From NCBI RefSeq assembly GCF_000321225.1, contig NW_004451897.1, positions 228,113 to 292,112 of the forward strand: a stretch of 64,000 nt of DNA, in the 5' to 3' direction. Below the pieces are notes generated by a model, which was not told the origin of the DNA, did no database searches, and was given only the letters and a program-made list of their open reading frames with translations. The DNA comes from Odobenus rosmarus divergens. Its lineage: Eukaryota; Chordata; Mammalia; Carnivora; Odobenidae. Position 1 is the first letter of the stretch. Every line of letters begins with the position of its first letter. The position numbers and the translations under genes are program-made. Positions 34,130 to 46,800 of this stretch are shown here, piece after piece.

Positions 34130-36680
34130 TTTAAGTAGGATAAGCCAATGTGTTAAAGCAGCTAAACAAGAAGGCCATTAGACCAGAGTGGTTCTAACGC
34201 CTTGATAGCCTACATAAGCAAACCGAAACCAAAGCCAGAATCAATGCACTCCAACCCGAGAAAATTAAACTTAAGAACAACTAACCACAGCTAACTAAGC
34301 TCTCTCAAATAAGGCAGCTGTCTAAACTACAGCCGATCAAATAATTTCCTTGCTTTGCTTCCACATCTTCTAGATAAAAACCTTTCCCCTAGCTCCTGCT
34401 GATGAGGTGTTCCCAACCATTTTCAATTTGGTGTTGCCCAATTCGAGTCAATATTTGCTCAAACTCTTCAAATTTTTGATGTATCTGATTTTATCTTTAA
34501 ACACATGTAAAGCACATAACATATTGCCTGGTCACAGTAAATGCAAAAAAAAAAAAGGGAGCAAAATAATTTTTAAACTATTAATTAGCATTTCCTTAAA
34601 GTAATGTAATGTAATAACGCTAACTATATGAAAATGAGTATCTACTACATACATGTGTGTGTTCAAGTATGTGTATCCATACACATATATACTATATTTT
34701 ATATAAATATACACATATTGCACACCTACAATAAACTCAATTGTTAAGTTTCCCCAGTGTTATACAGATTTACTTCCATTTTTCTTACTAGAATAACCTG
34801 TTTACACAGAGGAAGTATCTGTTTTGCCCTGTGCATAAGTAAAATACAATTCCTCACAGCAATTTGGACGAAATATTTTATGTGGGCTTATAGCTGATGT
34901 AATCCTTATCATGATCCCCCAACAATGGTCTTAACAACATTGATTATATCAAACATAGTGGTCTCAGCACATTTCCTAGTAATGTCTTTGTTATCCTCAT
35001 AATGCCTTTGTTGTTCTTAGAACCAATTCAAGGGAAATTAACAACATAACCTGCATGGAAAAATATTTTAAATGACAAAAGTAAAAGTAAAAAAAAAAAA
35101 AAGTAAGTCATATTGGATGCCATACCATGACTGACTGCCTCTCCATTGTTGAAGGAAGCAATTTTGAGAACCAAGTAACAAAAATTAGAATGAAATTAAT
35201 TCTAAATTTCTAAACCCAGTTTATAGGGATAGAGAAAAGCAAAACTGGTTGATTGATCTGTAATATTATCAAAGGAATTAAGAAGTGCCAAGGAACTTTG
35301 CGTATCCCACAGTTTGACTTATCATCTATTCTTGTCTATGTTCATACTGAATATATATGAATATGTATTTGTATTCACTGAACAAATACAAATACATATT
35401 TGGTCCCCATCCAAGAAAATCATCAAATCCAAGCTAATTTCCAAAGACTGTTGGGTAAACCTTAGATGAAAGGGAAAGATAGCTCTCTTCTCTCAAAATC
35501 AATCAATCAGGGTAGCAAGTTACAATAGGGAGTCATCTCATCAGAACTGACTCTCATTTCTACTAATTCCATAATCTTGACATTGAAAACCCATTCAAGT
35601 GAGTTCTTCTACAGCACATAGAATGCTTAGTATTGTCAGATTACTCTCTGCTCACAAACAGGTAAAGCAGAAAAGAACAATCCTAATGTCAGAAACTAAA
35701 CAGCTTTATTACTTACAACTAAAACTCATATCCTCAGTGATATAATGACCAATACAAAATGTAAAGGCATTAGAACAACCTGGACATATTTTTTTTTCTT
35801 TTAATTGAGGGGGCTGCACAGTCACAATGTATAAGGAAGCTAGCTATGAGGCTAATAATAAAGTTATTGAATTTATAACTGATTTTTGAACTATAAATGA
35901 TCATAAAAAAATTTCGGTGGCTTTAAGATATAACTGTAATTTGGCTCTGGCAAAAAAAAATAAAAAATAAAAAAAGGTGTTGGTGTCATTTAGGCAATTT
36001 CTTTATAAAAGAAAAATCAGTCTCTATTCCCGAATGTTTTACTATTTTTTATGTTTTACTAAATATTTACATCACAAGCTTGAATTTTAATTTTCTGAAA
36101 ATACCAATCAACATTTTCCTGGAACAAACGAGACTTCATAACTTTCAGTAGCTGCAGGAATGTCTGCTCTCCAGGTACTTTACTGCCTCAGTAAGTCATG
36201 AGTGTTGCGTAACAGGAGTACCCGTACTTCTCAGTTAAATTAAGATCAGTTTTTGCTTGAGGTTCCCCCCCGCGACTTCCTCATCTACCACATCAGAACC
36301 TTCAGAATCTTACAGCTGCTACCTACACTTCTTTACACATCTTTTCACACTCACTGTTTTAACAACTCTCCCCATCAAATAGAAAACTGATACCAGGTAT
36401 AAACTGAAACGTAAACTCATCTCAGCAGGTGGATGAGAAAGTCATTCTGGTGTCTTGCCAAATAGCCTCTTCATTAATTTCTTTCTTCGGCTTCTAACGT
36501 TTTTTTTTTTTTTAAACAAAAAAGTTGGAGGGTAGTCACTGACTCAACTGCCTTTTTCAATATTTACACCTCCTAAAATGCATTTGCGCTACAATTTTCC
36601 TCTGAGGACAGAGAAGGTGAGGGACTGACTTTTCATCAGTGATCCTGGTCGCTCTGCAGCGAATGCACCAGAAGGGCCAA
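34130..36680. other. AT-rich intergenic, nothing recognised
   Basis: No gene found. Contains a TG/TA-rich low-complexity tract at 34648-34725 and a 16-bp-arm hairpin at 35360-35400. Confidence 0.45.
35360..35400. repeat. Hairpin, 16-bp perfect arms
   Basis: AATATGTATTTGTATT (35360-35375) and its exact reverse complement (35385-35400) are separated by 9 bases. Confidence 0.9.
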
Positions 36681-36689
36681 TATCATTAA

Positions 36690-37140
36690 TAGATGTTTAG
36701 AGAAGCCATTTCTCCAGACACCGAGCCGTAGTTCCCGCGAGTCTGACCACGTGGTCCGCAAAGCCCTAGTGAGTCTGCGCACACGGCCTTCCCCGCCCCT
36801 GCCACGTACCAGGAGTGGGTGCGCAGGCGCACGAGGGCAGCGCCTTCGCTGCTGCCGTTGGAGGCCCGCGTGGCCTGAGGAGCCTGAGGGCCTGCTGGGT
36901 CCTGGGCTCCTTGCTGCTTCAGTGATGCTTGCCCGGCAGCGTCTGGGAACCTGGCCCTGAGGGCGCCGCCCACTGACATCTGCCTCTTGATCTGGGCCTG
37001 GGCACTGGCGGGAGGACCCGGACCGGGTGCTGGAGGAGCGCTCCTGGGCAAGGGGACCGGCCCGCGCCGGGACTCCGCCCCCTCAGCCTGGGCCTGGACC
37101 CAAGAGGGCGAAACTCGATCCTTAGGACCTTGAACAAGTA
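36690..37140. promoter_or_regulatory. CpG-rich promoter-like patch
   Basis: This stretch is GC-rich with dense CpG (about 17 in the first 180 bases by eye) inside AT-rich surroundings. It holds an E-box CCACGTGG (36747-36754), a GC box (CCCCGCCCC near 36792) and a perfect NRF1-type site TGCGCAGGCGCA (36820-36831). A plus-strand donor-like GTGAGT is at 36769. It lies 4.6 kb upstream of the first MS4A13 coding exon, so it could be that gene's promoter or the start of a non-coding RNA. A 121-codon minus-strand frame (36686-37051) is open but low in complexity; I do not recognise it as a protein. Confidence 0.45.
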
Positions 37141-37419
37141 AAATGAAGGGTAATGATGTCGCTTTGCTTACAGTATTTCTTAAGTGTTAAAAGCTGAAAA
37201 AGGGGCGCGGAGATAGAATTCGGTGCCCCCCACCTTCCCTCTCCTGCCCGGTCCATCCTTGTGCAGACGCTGGAACTCACCCACCGCCTGTGCGCCCAGC
37301 CCAGTCCGCTTCATCGAGTGTGAGCCCCTCGGTCGCAGCCCAGGACTGGCCCTGGACGCGGAGAAGTGAATTCCTCGGCTTCCGGGAGCTCACATTGCCT
37401 TGGGAGCCAGTCCTGATCA

Positions 37420-37680
37420 TCCAGAGTTAGACAACACTGTGATGTAGGGGAGCAAGGAGAGGAGTACTAACGACTGGGGCAGAGAAGGCTTCCCAAAGAA
37501 GGTTGCTGTTGGAGCCATTAGGGCAGAAACCCAGGGAGGGGCTGGATGAGGCCGAGAAAGTGGGCAGGGCTCATGAAGGGCTTTATCGGCCCTGCCAAAG
37601 AGTTTGAACTTTATTCTGAAGACAGGAGTCGCAGCATCCCTGCTAAAGATGGAGAAGTGGCTTCTAGACATAAGCTCTCT
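37420..37680 (+). repeat. Ancient interspersed repeat, unnamed family
   Basis: GAAGGCTTCCCAAAGAAGG, AGGGCTCATGAAGGGCTTTA and TTTGAACTTTATTCTGAAGA share the pattern of the block at 19.1-19.4 kb. The 84-codon minus frame across it is not a gene. Confidence 0.35.
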
Positions 37681-37684
37681 GTGA

Positions 37685-39465
37685 CTGTTCCAGAATTCCT
37701 GTGTCTTTAAGGCAGGGGTAGGGAATGAGGGCTAGGGGCTTGTTCTGCAGCTGCTTTTTGGATTAGTGATGAGATCACCAGAAAATAAAAACAAATTATT
37801 AATTTTTATTTTTTATCTTTTTTTTACAAAAATGAGATATTAACTGGGTTATAGAGTATTGTAGAATGTTTTTCTAAAAAATTCTAACCATCATTTATTC
37901 CAGAAACAATATTGTAGAATTTCTTATTTTCTTCCATCAATTAAGCTGAAGAATTTTAAACACACATGCAACCTATTTTTTCTTGGTACTTCACCTGGGG
38001 TGGTTTTGGTGGGGGCCTGATGGAGACTATAGTGATGCTAAATATTCTCCCCAAGTCACTCATGGTGTTTCCACTATCAACTGTGAGAATTTTTATACAT
38101 ATAAAAAAGGGCTAATTATTTTTTATTATTTTCCTTTTTTCTCAGTGACAATAGCAATCTAGATATAACTTCCTCATTACTTTATATATGAATTCTGTAA
38201 TTCTGTGTCTTTTATTTAAGCATAACAGAATGATTAATCTTAATCTTGGGTGCCTTTAGGCCTGCCTTTCTTTGGCATTTCTCAAAGGTGCTGTTTAATA
38301 TATGAAACTTATTATTTATACTTAAGTTATTAACATACTGTTTTCTCTACTGTCAATAGCTCTTGTATTCTTACCTAGCTTTTTTCTGTCTCTGTACTTT
38401 ATAGAATTAAGAGATATCAATTTTAGAAACCAAAGACACATTAAAATAATCAAATCATGAGATTTTAAGGGTATAGGGAATGAGCGGTCATTTATTCAAA
38501 CCCTCCTTTCGAAAGGACCAAGACTCAGGGTTTAATATCATCCATTACATGATCACCTGGCTAAGTGGCATGATTCATGTTACTGACCTAAGTAAGACCT
38601 GTTAGAAGATGTAGAACAATGTAATGTCACATCCACAAAGGATATAGTTATTAGCCAGGTTTTCTGAACACCAGAAATGCAGGAATAACGGGGTAGAGGG
38701 ATAACAACAAAAGAACCCCTAGGAGAAGACTTTAGGATTGTGGAAGCAACTATGGTAAGTTGTCTGATGGCAGAAAAAGTTCTTTCACATAAAGAAGAAC
38801 TAGATAGCAAGTATGTGACAGAAAAAAAAAAAAAATCATGATCCCATGATGAATTTAAGTACAAGAACTTGGTTTTGAAATGCAAACATGGCATTATGAA
38901 TTGCATTGAACTGATTATGAATTGCAAATAAGTTGTTAAAAGCTTTACTGAAAATTCTCTAACACTGTTCCCTAAGTGTTCATACTTCATCATCCAGAGT
39001 CACTGTTTACAACTCAGAGAGAATAACTGTAATATGCCTATACTTTTTAGCCATAGAGAGAGGGTTTTCACTTATGGAGGCCATTAGTCAGAATAGGTAG
39101 ATGCAAGCTGATGCCTTTACAAAATTAGGCACAGAAAGAAGAAAGCAATTGCTTCAGAGTTTGGGGAGGTGGTTGTAAAACAGTAGGGAAGCAATCAAAC
39201 TTAAGTGTTTTCTTTTGAGCAAAGTATGTATACGTGTTTTGTATTGTTTTGTAGAAGTTTGCTATTAAAAATATCAGCAAAGATTAGAAGCATAATCATC
39301 TAGAGGAAATGCTGGTAGTATGGCTCCATGTATGTGTTCAAAAATCTCTACAGCAGATAGTCTTGTTTTAGGGGTAAGTAAGACTTCACTTTGACTAAAT
39401 TCAGGAATATTTCAATTTACTAAGGATTATTCTTGAATCTGGAGAGGGGCATATTTGGTTAAGTC
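37685..39465. other. Intergenic, nothing recognised
   Basis: Includes a 137-codon minus-strand frame (38580-38993) with no recognised family and an A-run inside it; treated as chance. Confidence 0.4.
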
Positions 39466-39471
39466 AAAAAT

Positions 39472-39712
39472 GGGTTTAAAAAATTTTTTTTGAGTATAGT
39501 TGACACACAATGTTACATCAGTTTCAGGTATACAACATAGTGATTTATACATTATGCTGTGCTCACCACAAACATAGCTACCCTCTGTCACCATACAGTG
39601 CTATAACAAGATCACTGACTATATTCCTTTTGCTGTACCTTTTATTTCTATGACTTATTCATTCCATAACTGGAATCTCCCTGTATCTCCCACTCCCCTT
39701 CACCCAAAAAAT
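39472..39712 (-). mobile_element. L1M-type 3' UTR fragment, reverse
   Basis: ACATCAGTTTCAGGTATACAACATAGTGATTTA, CTCTGTCACCATACA and ATTCCTTTTGCTGTACC in order match the reversed 3' UTR of older mammalian L1 (L1MA/L1MB-like). Confidence 0.75.
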
Positions 39713-40107
39713 GTTTTTTTTAAATACTGATTGTCTTCTACAAATTTTAACTGATCTCATGTCTCTTCATACACAAATATGTGCTCAGATAATAAGCATA
39801 CTGACTAAACCAACATACATAGGGTAGTAGATAAATCCCAAAAAGGAATAAAAGAAAAAGAAGTATTTTTTTTAAACTGGGAGAGGGATCTCTTGCTGAT
39901 CTCTTTCAATTACTGTATTGATGTCTGTGCAATTTAATGATTATTAATTTGTCTCTTCAATTATAAACAGAGAGCTTAGCTATCTCTTAATAAACACCAA
40001 AGAATTATGAAGATCATGCTCTTTCACATTTGAAAGAGAAAGAACTTTTCCACCGGATGTGAACTTCTCCTTTGAACTTGGCCGCTGTGTAGATTGTCTC
40101 CCATCTG

Positions 40108-40292
40108 ACTGTTCAGCAGAGGTTCTTAATCTCTTTGGAGTCACAGACCCCTTCAGACATAGGAAGAAAGCTCTGGATCTTCTCCCCAGCTTCATGTATA
40201 TATTGTAATCCTTTGCACTCATATTTCTGTGTGTGGAGAAGAGGCCTCTGACCTCCTGAAATGCCATTCATTGGATGTAGGTTAAGAACCAT
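40108..40292. mobile_element. hAT-like short DNA transposon
   Basis: Starts CAGAGGTTCTTAATCTCTTTGG with CACAGACCCCTTC and ends GTAGGTTAAGAACC, an inverted-end arrangement typical of non-autonomous hAT elements. Family not assigned. Confidence 0.5.
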
Positions 40293-40887
40293 TTTTAAAT
40301 AAGAAAACCCATCTTGTTCTTCTCCACACACTAGCAGCCTTGCTTTCTTATAGAGTTCTTTTCAAGCTTTGTTTACTTGGATATTTCATAGTATTATATA
40401 GGACAACCGCCAGTTATAAAGGGAGACACTATTTTTCAAGCTCACTTAAGAGTTGGGAAAGTCATGTGGGATTAGTGTCCTTCATTCTGATGTGCTTATT
40501 CAAGAGATATTTACTGGATTCCCACTTTTAGAGGCTGGTGACAACAGTGAGATAACTATAAAGTCCAGGCTCTCAAGGATTTTGCTATCTAGTAGAAGAT
40601 TTTCTCCCAATCAAATCCAAAGAATCTCTGAAGATAATGCCTTTCTTCCAAATTCGATGCAGAGGAAATCTAAAATTCTAAATCTATAAAAATGCATAAG
40701 ATTGTTACTGAAAAAGTCATCTTTCTATAATGAAGGAGAATTCTCTAAAATGTATCTTTAATATTAGCTGATTGCATTTATGTGTTTTTAGACTACTTTA
40801 CAAAGAGCTGGAACTATTAAAGCATTAAATAGCTTCCTGTTAAAGTTTATATTAAGTAAAAATAGTGTATCCTCTGAAATTTTTACT

Positions 40888-40995
40888 TTTTTTTTTTTTT
40901 TATTAATTAGGCTCCACACCCAACATGGGGCTTGAACTCATGACCCTGAGATCAAGCATCACATGCTTTACCGACTGAGCCAGCCAGGTGCCCCA
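40888..40995 (-). mobile_element. Short carnivore SINE, reverse
   Basis: T-run followed by GGCTCCACACCCAACATGGG and ending GAGCCAGCCAGGTGCCCC, flanked by TCCTCTGAAATTTTTA / TCCTCTAAAATTTTTA. Lacks the CT-rich tail, so it is an older short subtype. Confidence 0.82.
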
Positions 40996-41746
40996 ATCCT
41001 CTAAAATTTTTAAACGGTAATTAAAAATGTGATTCAGTATATGAAATATTAGTCCACATATAAATTGAGAAATAAATTTACTGGCACATATTTACTTGGA
41101 TTATAATTATCTTCTTACAAATTAAAGTTGGGTAATAATTCACCCCTCCACCAGCTCATCCCCTATCCAATAGGAAGACCTTGTACAAGCAAGTCTACAT
41201 CGGATATTCTTTGTATCTCTGTGTTGGACTGTACCTCACAACAGCATGCTTGTGATAAAGATACATACCAAATATACCTTGAAGGCAAAGGTAAACCTTC
41301 AAAAAGATGCAAAAAGTGGTTCAACCTTAATAATTACTAATATACAAGGATATATTGGATACATGGTTTCCTGCATCCAAATAGATTAGTAACCATATTT
41401 TCCCCCAAATACCTTCAGTATTCTTCTCTCATGCCATTACTTGATAGGTAGGGAGGATAGCCAGTAGTAAGAGTCAGATTGTCAACTATTTTATGGGAGA
41501 ATTGACTAGAATTATCATTGAACAGTCTGATGCTCCAAGAATGGTTGACTTCTATTTGGTAAACCTCAGTACTTCCTGGTTAGGGCTTTCCTTTGGGGCT
41601 AACCAGTCCAGAAAATACATGGTAAGTGCATTGCTATTTAACTTTTATCTTTCATAAAAGTATTGAATATTTCTTATAGTTAACACTTACTGGAATAATG
41701 TTATAAATTACATGGTTTTGGTACTAATATCATTTTCTTCTCACAG

Positions 41747-41887
41747 GCTCTCCAGATTATGATTGGCATATTTCATGTTTTCATGTGGTATTTCCTATTG
41801 ATTTTGTATATGGGACAAATTAGAGGAGTCTTTGGGACGTATGAACCTATAACTTACAAAACAGGATGTGCTTTATGGGGAATTATT
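41747..41887 (+). CDS. MS4A13: MS4A13 first coding exon (TM1)
   Basis: The exon runs from acceptor TTCTTCTCACAG (ending 41746) to donor GTGAGT at 41888. The start chosen is ATG 41759, as in the human protein, with A at -3. Four in-frame codons upstream (ALQI) keep the MS4A exon signature normally joined to an N-terminal exon; in this gene they are probably 5' UTR. Encodes TM1 and the loop GTYEPITYKTG. I saw no convincing upstream coding exon. Confidence 0.9.
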
Positions 41888-43770
41888 GTGAGTAGAATAT
41901 ATTTATATGATTTAATCATTCAATAAATACTATTCATGCCACTAGTGGAAGATAGGGAACAGTTTTTAAACAGAGATTTCAGGAGAATTATGTAAGTAAA
42001 TCCCATGTTGGTAATTTATTCAGAATCAAATTCTTTTTTTCAACACATGTTTTTTTAGTACCTTTAACTTACCAGTGCTGTTACAAGAGATGTGGATACA
42101 GGAGGGAATACCCAATGACAACCATAGGTTGGATTGTCTTTAGATATGTGAAAGACAAAGAATCTTAACCATAATATCCTTTAGCATGGTTAATTTTCGT
42201 ATTTAGGGTCCTTACCTTCTTCACACAATGAGTCTACTCACACATTTTCTAAATTTGTCATTACCTGCATTCTGTGGTTTCTAGACAGCCATAAATTAGT
42301 AGGAAAATTTGAAAAGTATGGCATCCTCAAAGCTGAGTGAACAAATAGGGAAAGATAAACTATATTAAATTCTGTTATTTTGCCAAATAAGGCTGAGAAT
42401 TGACCACTGGAGTTAGCAATAAACTTGACAAGTAGTTTCAGTGGAATGGTGAAGCAAAACCTGACTGGAGTTGGTTTAAGAAATAATGGGAGGAGAAGAC
42501 TATAGAGACAGCAAATAAAACTCCTTTAAGGACTCTGGTGTAATGTGGCATTGAGAAATGAAGTAGTAGTGGGAGGAAGTTTGGATCAAGACAAGGTTTG
42601 CTTATTTGTTTCAGTAAGTTGGAAGTATCATGTCTTTTACTGAGGGGACTGAACCAGAAGAGGTATTGATTGTGGTATATACCACAATCAATATGAAATA
42701 AATGGAGGGAAGGAGGGATTATTAGAATCCTGTACTGGGGTAGGCAAGAGGTGATGAATTTTAATACACAAATACTTAGGTTCATGGACAGTTCATCTCT
42801 AGCAGTGGATCTCAATTAGAGGTGGTTTTGCCCCTCAGAGGACATTTGGTGATGTCCAGAGACATTTTTGGTTTTCACAGCTGGGGTAGGCATCTAGTAG
42901 GCCGAAGCCAAGGATATGGCTAAATATCCTACAAAGTATAGGATAGCCCTCATAAGAAAGAATTATCCATCTTTAATGTAAATAGTGCCAAGGTGGGTAA
43001 CAGGATGGAAAGGTGGAGAAACAAAGAGAAATGACAAATTTTGATAGGTAGGTAGATGGGATATTGGGAGCTTGTGGAACTTTTCTTCTGATGGCTTCAA
43101 ATATCTCAGTGAATTAAGAAGCCAGATCATGAGCTGAGAAGGAGAATGGGATAATGAATTGGTTGTTTGAAGAGAGGATATGAAATAGTCACCTAGAAAA
43201 AGAGAGTGCATGCATTGTGGAAAAGTAGTTAGACTTTCACTAAGATTAAGAGCTCACTTAAGCGTTAGGAACAGAATGTGTGTAGTGAGATATGGGTCAA
43301 GATGGTTGTGTGTCTTTCTCAAGTCCTGTTTGGCTGCATGGGTTCAGGCATTCAGTGAGAAGGAGAACTGCATTTAATCAGGATTTGGGTTTAACCATGC
43401 ATCTGTGATCAAACAAGAACAGTGCAAACGAGTTGAAAGTGTATATAAGTGAGTGTAATAGTTAACCATGAAATTTAAGCTGGTAAAGTAGAGAATATAA
43501 CAGAGAGGTGAGGGGCTTGATTATAGATGCAGATGGGTTCAAAGAATTGTTAAAGTTGTGATACTACAGGACATGATGTAGAAAGATAGAAGCTGGTGGT
43601 CATAGTGGGATACTTGGAAATGAGATTTGAAAGATGTCATCCTTATTGGCAGAAACAAGCACAAGAGAATGAATATGGGAGTGAGTGACTGAGCTAGGAT
43701 GGGGTCAGAGGATTAGAGAAGAGAAGTTCAAAGAAACATAAGACCCAGGTATTAGAAGGATCATATATAT

Positions 43771-43804
<34 letters not shown>

Positions 43805-46800
43805 CACACCAAGGTTTAAGAGGTGTTAGAGAGTGAGACAGAAATTAAAATCACCAAGACTAGAGTGACCAAGTCATCAGTTGATGACTTCAACCAGGCT
43901 GGATAGTGGTGATAGAATCTGATGGACATTTGATTCAAAGCTGGAGGAGAGGGAAGTTATAAGGGCTGGAAGAGAAAATGGCCACCACTTGAGAGGGCTA
44001 CAGAGAAAGCAGTGGCCCCTAGGAGATCCTCTGCCTTTATACATTGGCTCACAATTGTCAGAGCATTGCTTTAGAAAACAATAGTGAATTTGCAGACAAA
44101 ATCCAGATAATGATTCGTGGCCTTCAGTGTTTAATTGTACATGTTATAAAAATAGCATGTGTAGCTCCTAGAATAAATTATCTAAAATTTCAGTTAAATT
44201 TAATCCAGTGCAAAACTGTCATAACTTTGAAAGGCATTTTGTGAAGCGCATGGTTTGGTAATCTAGCTACAGCGCACTCCAGTTTATAATTCAACTTTAT
44301 GTTCTTCCGTTCACTGTGTACCTCCTTAGAAATCTCAGCTTTTATTACAGAATGAAGTGCTGTGTGTGTAAATTTAAGTTATCCTGGAGGAGTTAGTAAG
44401 CTTTAAGGTTTGGCCTTCCTATAAATGGTATAGCATGAGTGCTGTTTTTCCACAGATTATCATTTGACTTAGATCTTTGTAAAATCCACTAAAACAGATA
44501 AGACAAAAGGAATGTTCCAAGGGAAGTATGCAGCTCACCTTCAAACAATATGACATAACTTTACACTTCTGGGAAATAGACAAAGTAATCTGGTGTGAAA
44601 TAATGGAAACTCTTTTTAAAAAAGGCAAAAACATGAATTACAGTTGTTACTTTAATAACGGCCACAGTCTCAAGAGATATATTTTGTACAAACACAATTT
44701 GGAATAACTCATGAACCACTTTTTTCACATTTGGATATGTATACAATAATTGCAATCAATGGCTTTATTAGGAAGGATAGCATTTGAAATGATAATCAAA
44801 TGAGCTCAAAAGGCATGCACAGATATAAGCAAACTTGGCCCCTGATTCAGGACTCTTTAAGTCATCTTTGGTATATACCACAACCTGAATTCTGCCCACT
44901 GTCCCCTATGTTTCTGTGATTAGTGACCCAGCTATTAGCTTTTAGTTCATGACTATATGATGGAAACTTGTCCTGACCCCTTCTACTGAAACTTCTTTAT
45001 ATTTTGTTACTCTTGGTATTCTAAAAATAACTGACCTGGAAGAGGGAGTTGTTAAAAATACATCTTAAGTTTATGAGCATTATCAATGAGTATTTATAAA
45101 TATGTTTTTATATCCAGTTTATCATTGCAGGAGGCTCCATAATAAGAGCAGTAAGGCATCCAACTCAAGGCATGGTAAGTGGAGAGCATTGCTTTAGAAA
45201 ACAATAGTGAATTTGTCACACTTGTCACAAAGCTAAGTAGGTTTTAGTGAGTACCTAAGCAATGAAGGAATCTACCCTACTTGTAAAATAATTGAGTGAC
45301 AATCTAGGAGCACATAACTTACTGTAGACAAACTTTCTATATTAATTAGAATCATTATGTAAAAGTTCTAAATTTAAATATAGGGTTTTTTTGTTTGGTA
45401 TTCTACCTTATTTTAACATTGTATGAACTTTACTAGTGAAAAAATTTAATAGGACCTAATAATGCCTTTATATATAGATAAAATATTACTGTAAAACTTC
45501 ATTTTCCTAACTACCTAGTTTGGGAACAGGATTATATCTTGTAATAAGATAGAGGATCTGTCCAGAAGATCCATCTATGGTATAGATAAGATGTTGGAAA
45601 GAAAAAAATCTTAGACTCTTAGAGCTAAGAAATCAGTGAGTCTGATCTCACAATTGTGCAGATAAAAACATATCCAAAGATATTGATAGATTTCCCTAGA
45701 GAATGAAAATCCTGGATTAAAAATCACTGAATCTTGGGCACCTGGGTGGCTCAGTTGGTTAAACGACTGCCTTCGGCTCAGGTCATGATCCTGGAGTCCC
45801 GGGATCGAGTCCCGCATTGGGCTCCCCGCTCAGCGGGGAGTCTACTTCCCCCTCTGACCCTCTCCCCTCTCATGCTCTGTTTCATTCTCTCTCTCAAATA
45901 AATAAATAAAATCTTAAAAAAAAATCATTGAATCTTGTTTGGCTTATTTCTACAAGCAGTCATTTTCCATCTTTTTTTGTTTCTTTTTCCATTTTATAGT
46001 GGATCTCCTTTTGTTCAAATCCTATCTTAACAATCTTTCTTCCAAATGACTCAGAAGATTGTAAAATACATTTTTTAGCCCAAATGGAGGACTGATGCTT
46101 ACTGATGTGATATTTCACTGTTCCCTCCAGATTAACTGGGTTTCATGTAAGCCAGGAAGATATTTTATTCTAATGGCAAGCATTCCAGCACCTCTAAAGC
46201 TTCAGAAACTAGATCAGAGTTTTGACAAAATGATTTTTTTTCAGCAATACAAACTGTTTAACCTAAGTGTTTATTCAGAATGTAACAGGCTTACCATGTA
46301 TCTTCTTTTCAGATTACATTTGCTTTGATGATGAACATCTTCTGCATGATTGTTGCAGTTATTGCATCAATTCTAACAACAATTGAATTGTCTTCTTTTA
46401 ATTCCGTGTCATATAGGAATTATGGACAAGCAGTAAGTGACCATTCAAACAATTCTCTTCCAAGGTTTTAAAGCCTTTGGAGGTAAAATAAGACTTTTAT
46501 TAGTCTTCAAGAAATTCTTTAAGTAGTAAGCTCTTGATTGAAAATTTCAATTCAAAAGTAATTCTAACATGATTTTTTGGTAAATATTAATAGAATGTTT
46601 GAATTCCTGACATGCCCAATTAAACTAAAGCAAGTAGATAATGTGAAGGCTTCAGTGATAAATGTATATGCATTAGGCATGGGGTCACTGATGATTCTCT
46701 TAATGAAAGAAATGTATAATCCTAGACCCTAAAACCATTCCCAAAATCAACAAAAGAATTCTGCTACTGATGCATATATTTGGAAATGTAGACACCTGGT

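Noticed and set aside
36686..37051. 121-codon minus-strand open frame in the CpG-rich patch
   Set aside because: Open because stop codons are rare in GC-rich DNA. Low-complexity Ala/Pro/Gly composition, no domain recognised, no splice support.
38580..38993. 137-codon minus-strand open frame
   Set aside because: AT-rich, contains a poly-Phe run from an A-tract, no family motif and no splice context.
41571..41625. Possible extra MS4A13 exon ending at ATG|GTAAGT near 41620
   Set aside because: The donor is good but it is only about 125 bases before the next acceptor, and no suitable acceptor or frame was found.
42438..42815. 125-codon minus-strand open frame in MS4A13 intron 1
   Set aside because: Overlaps the perfect palindrome and the MER20 start; no motif, so likely chance.
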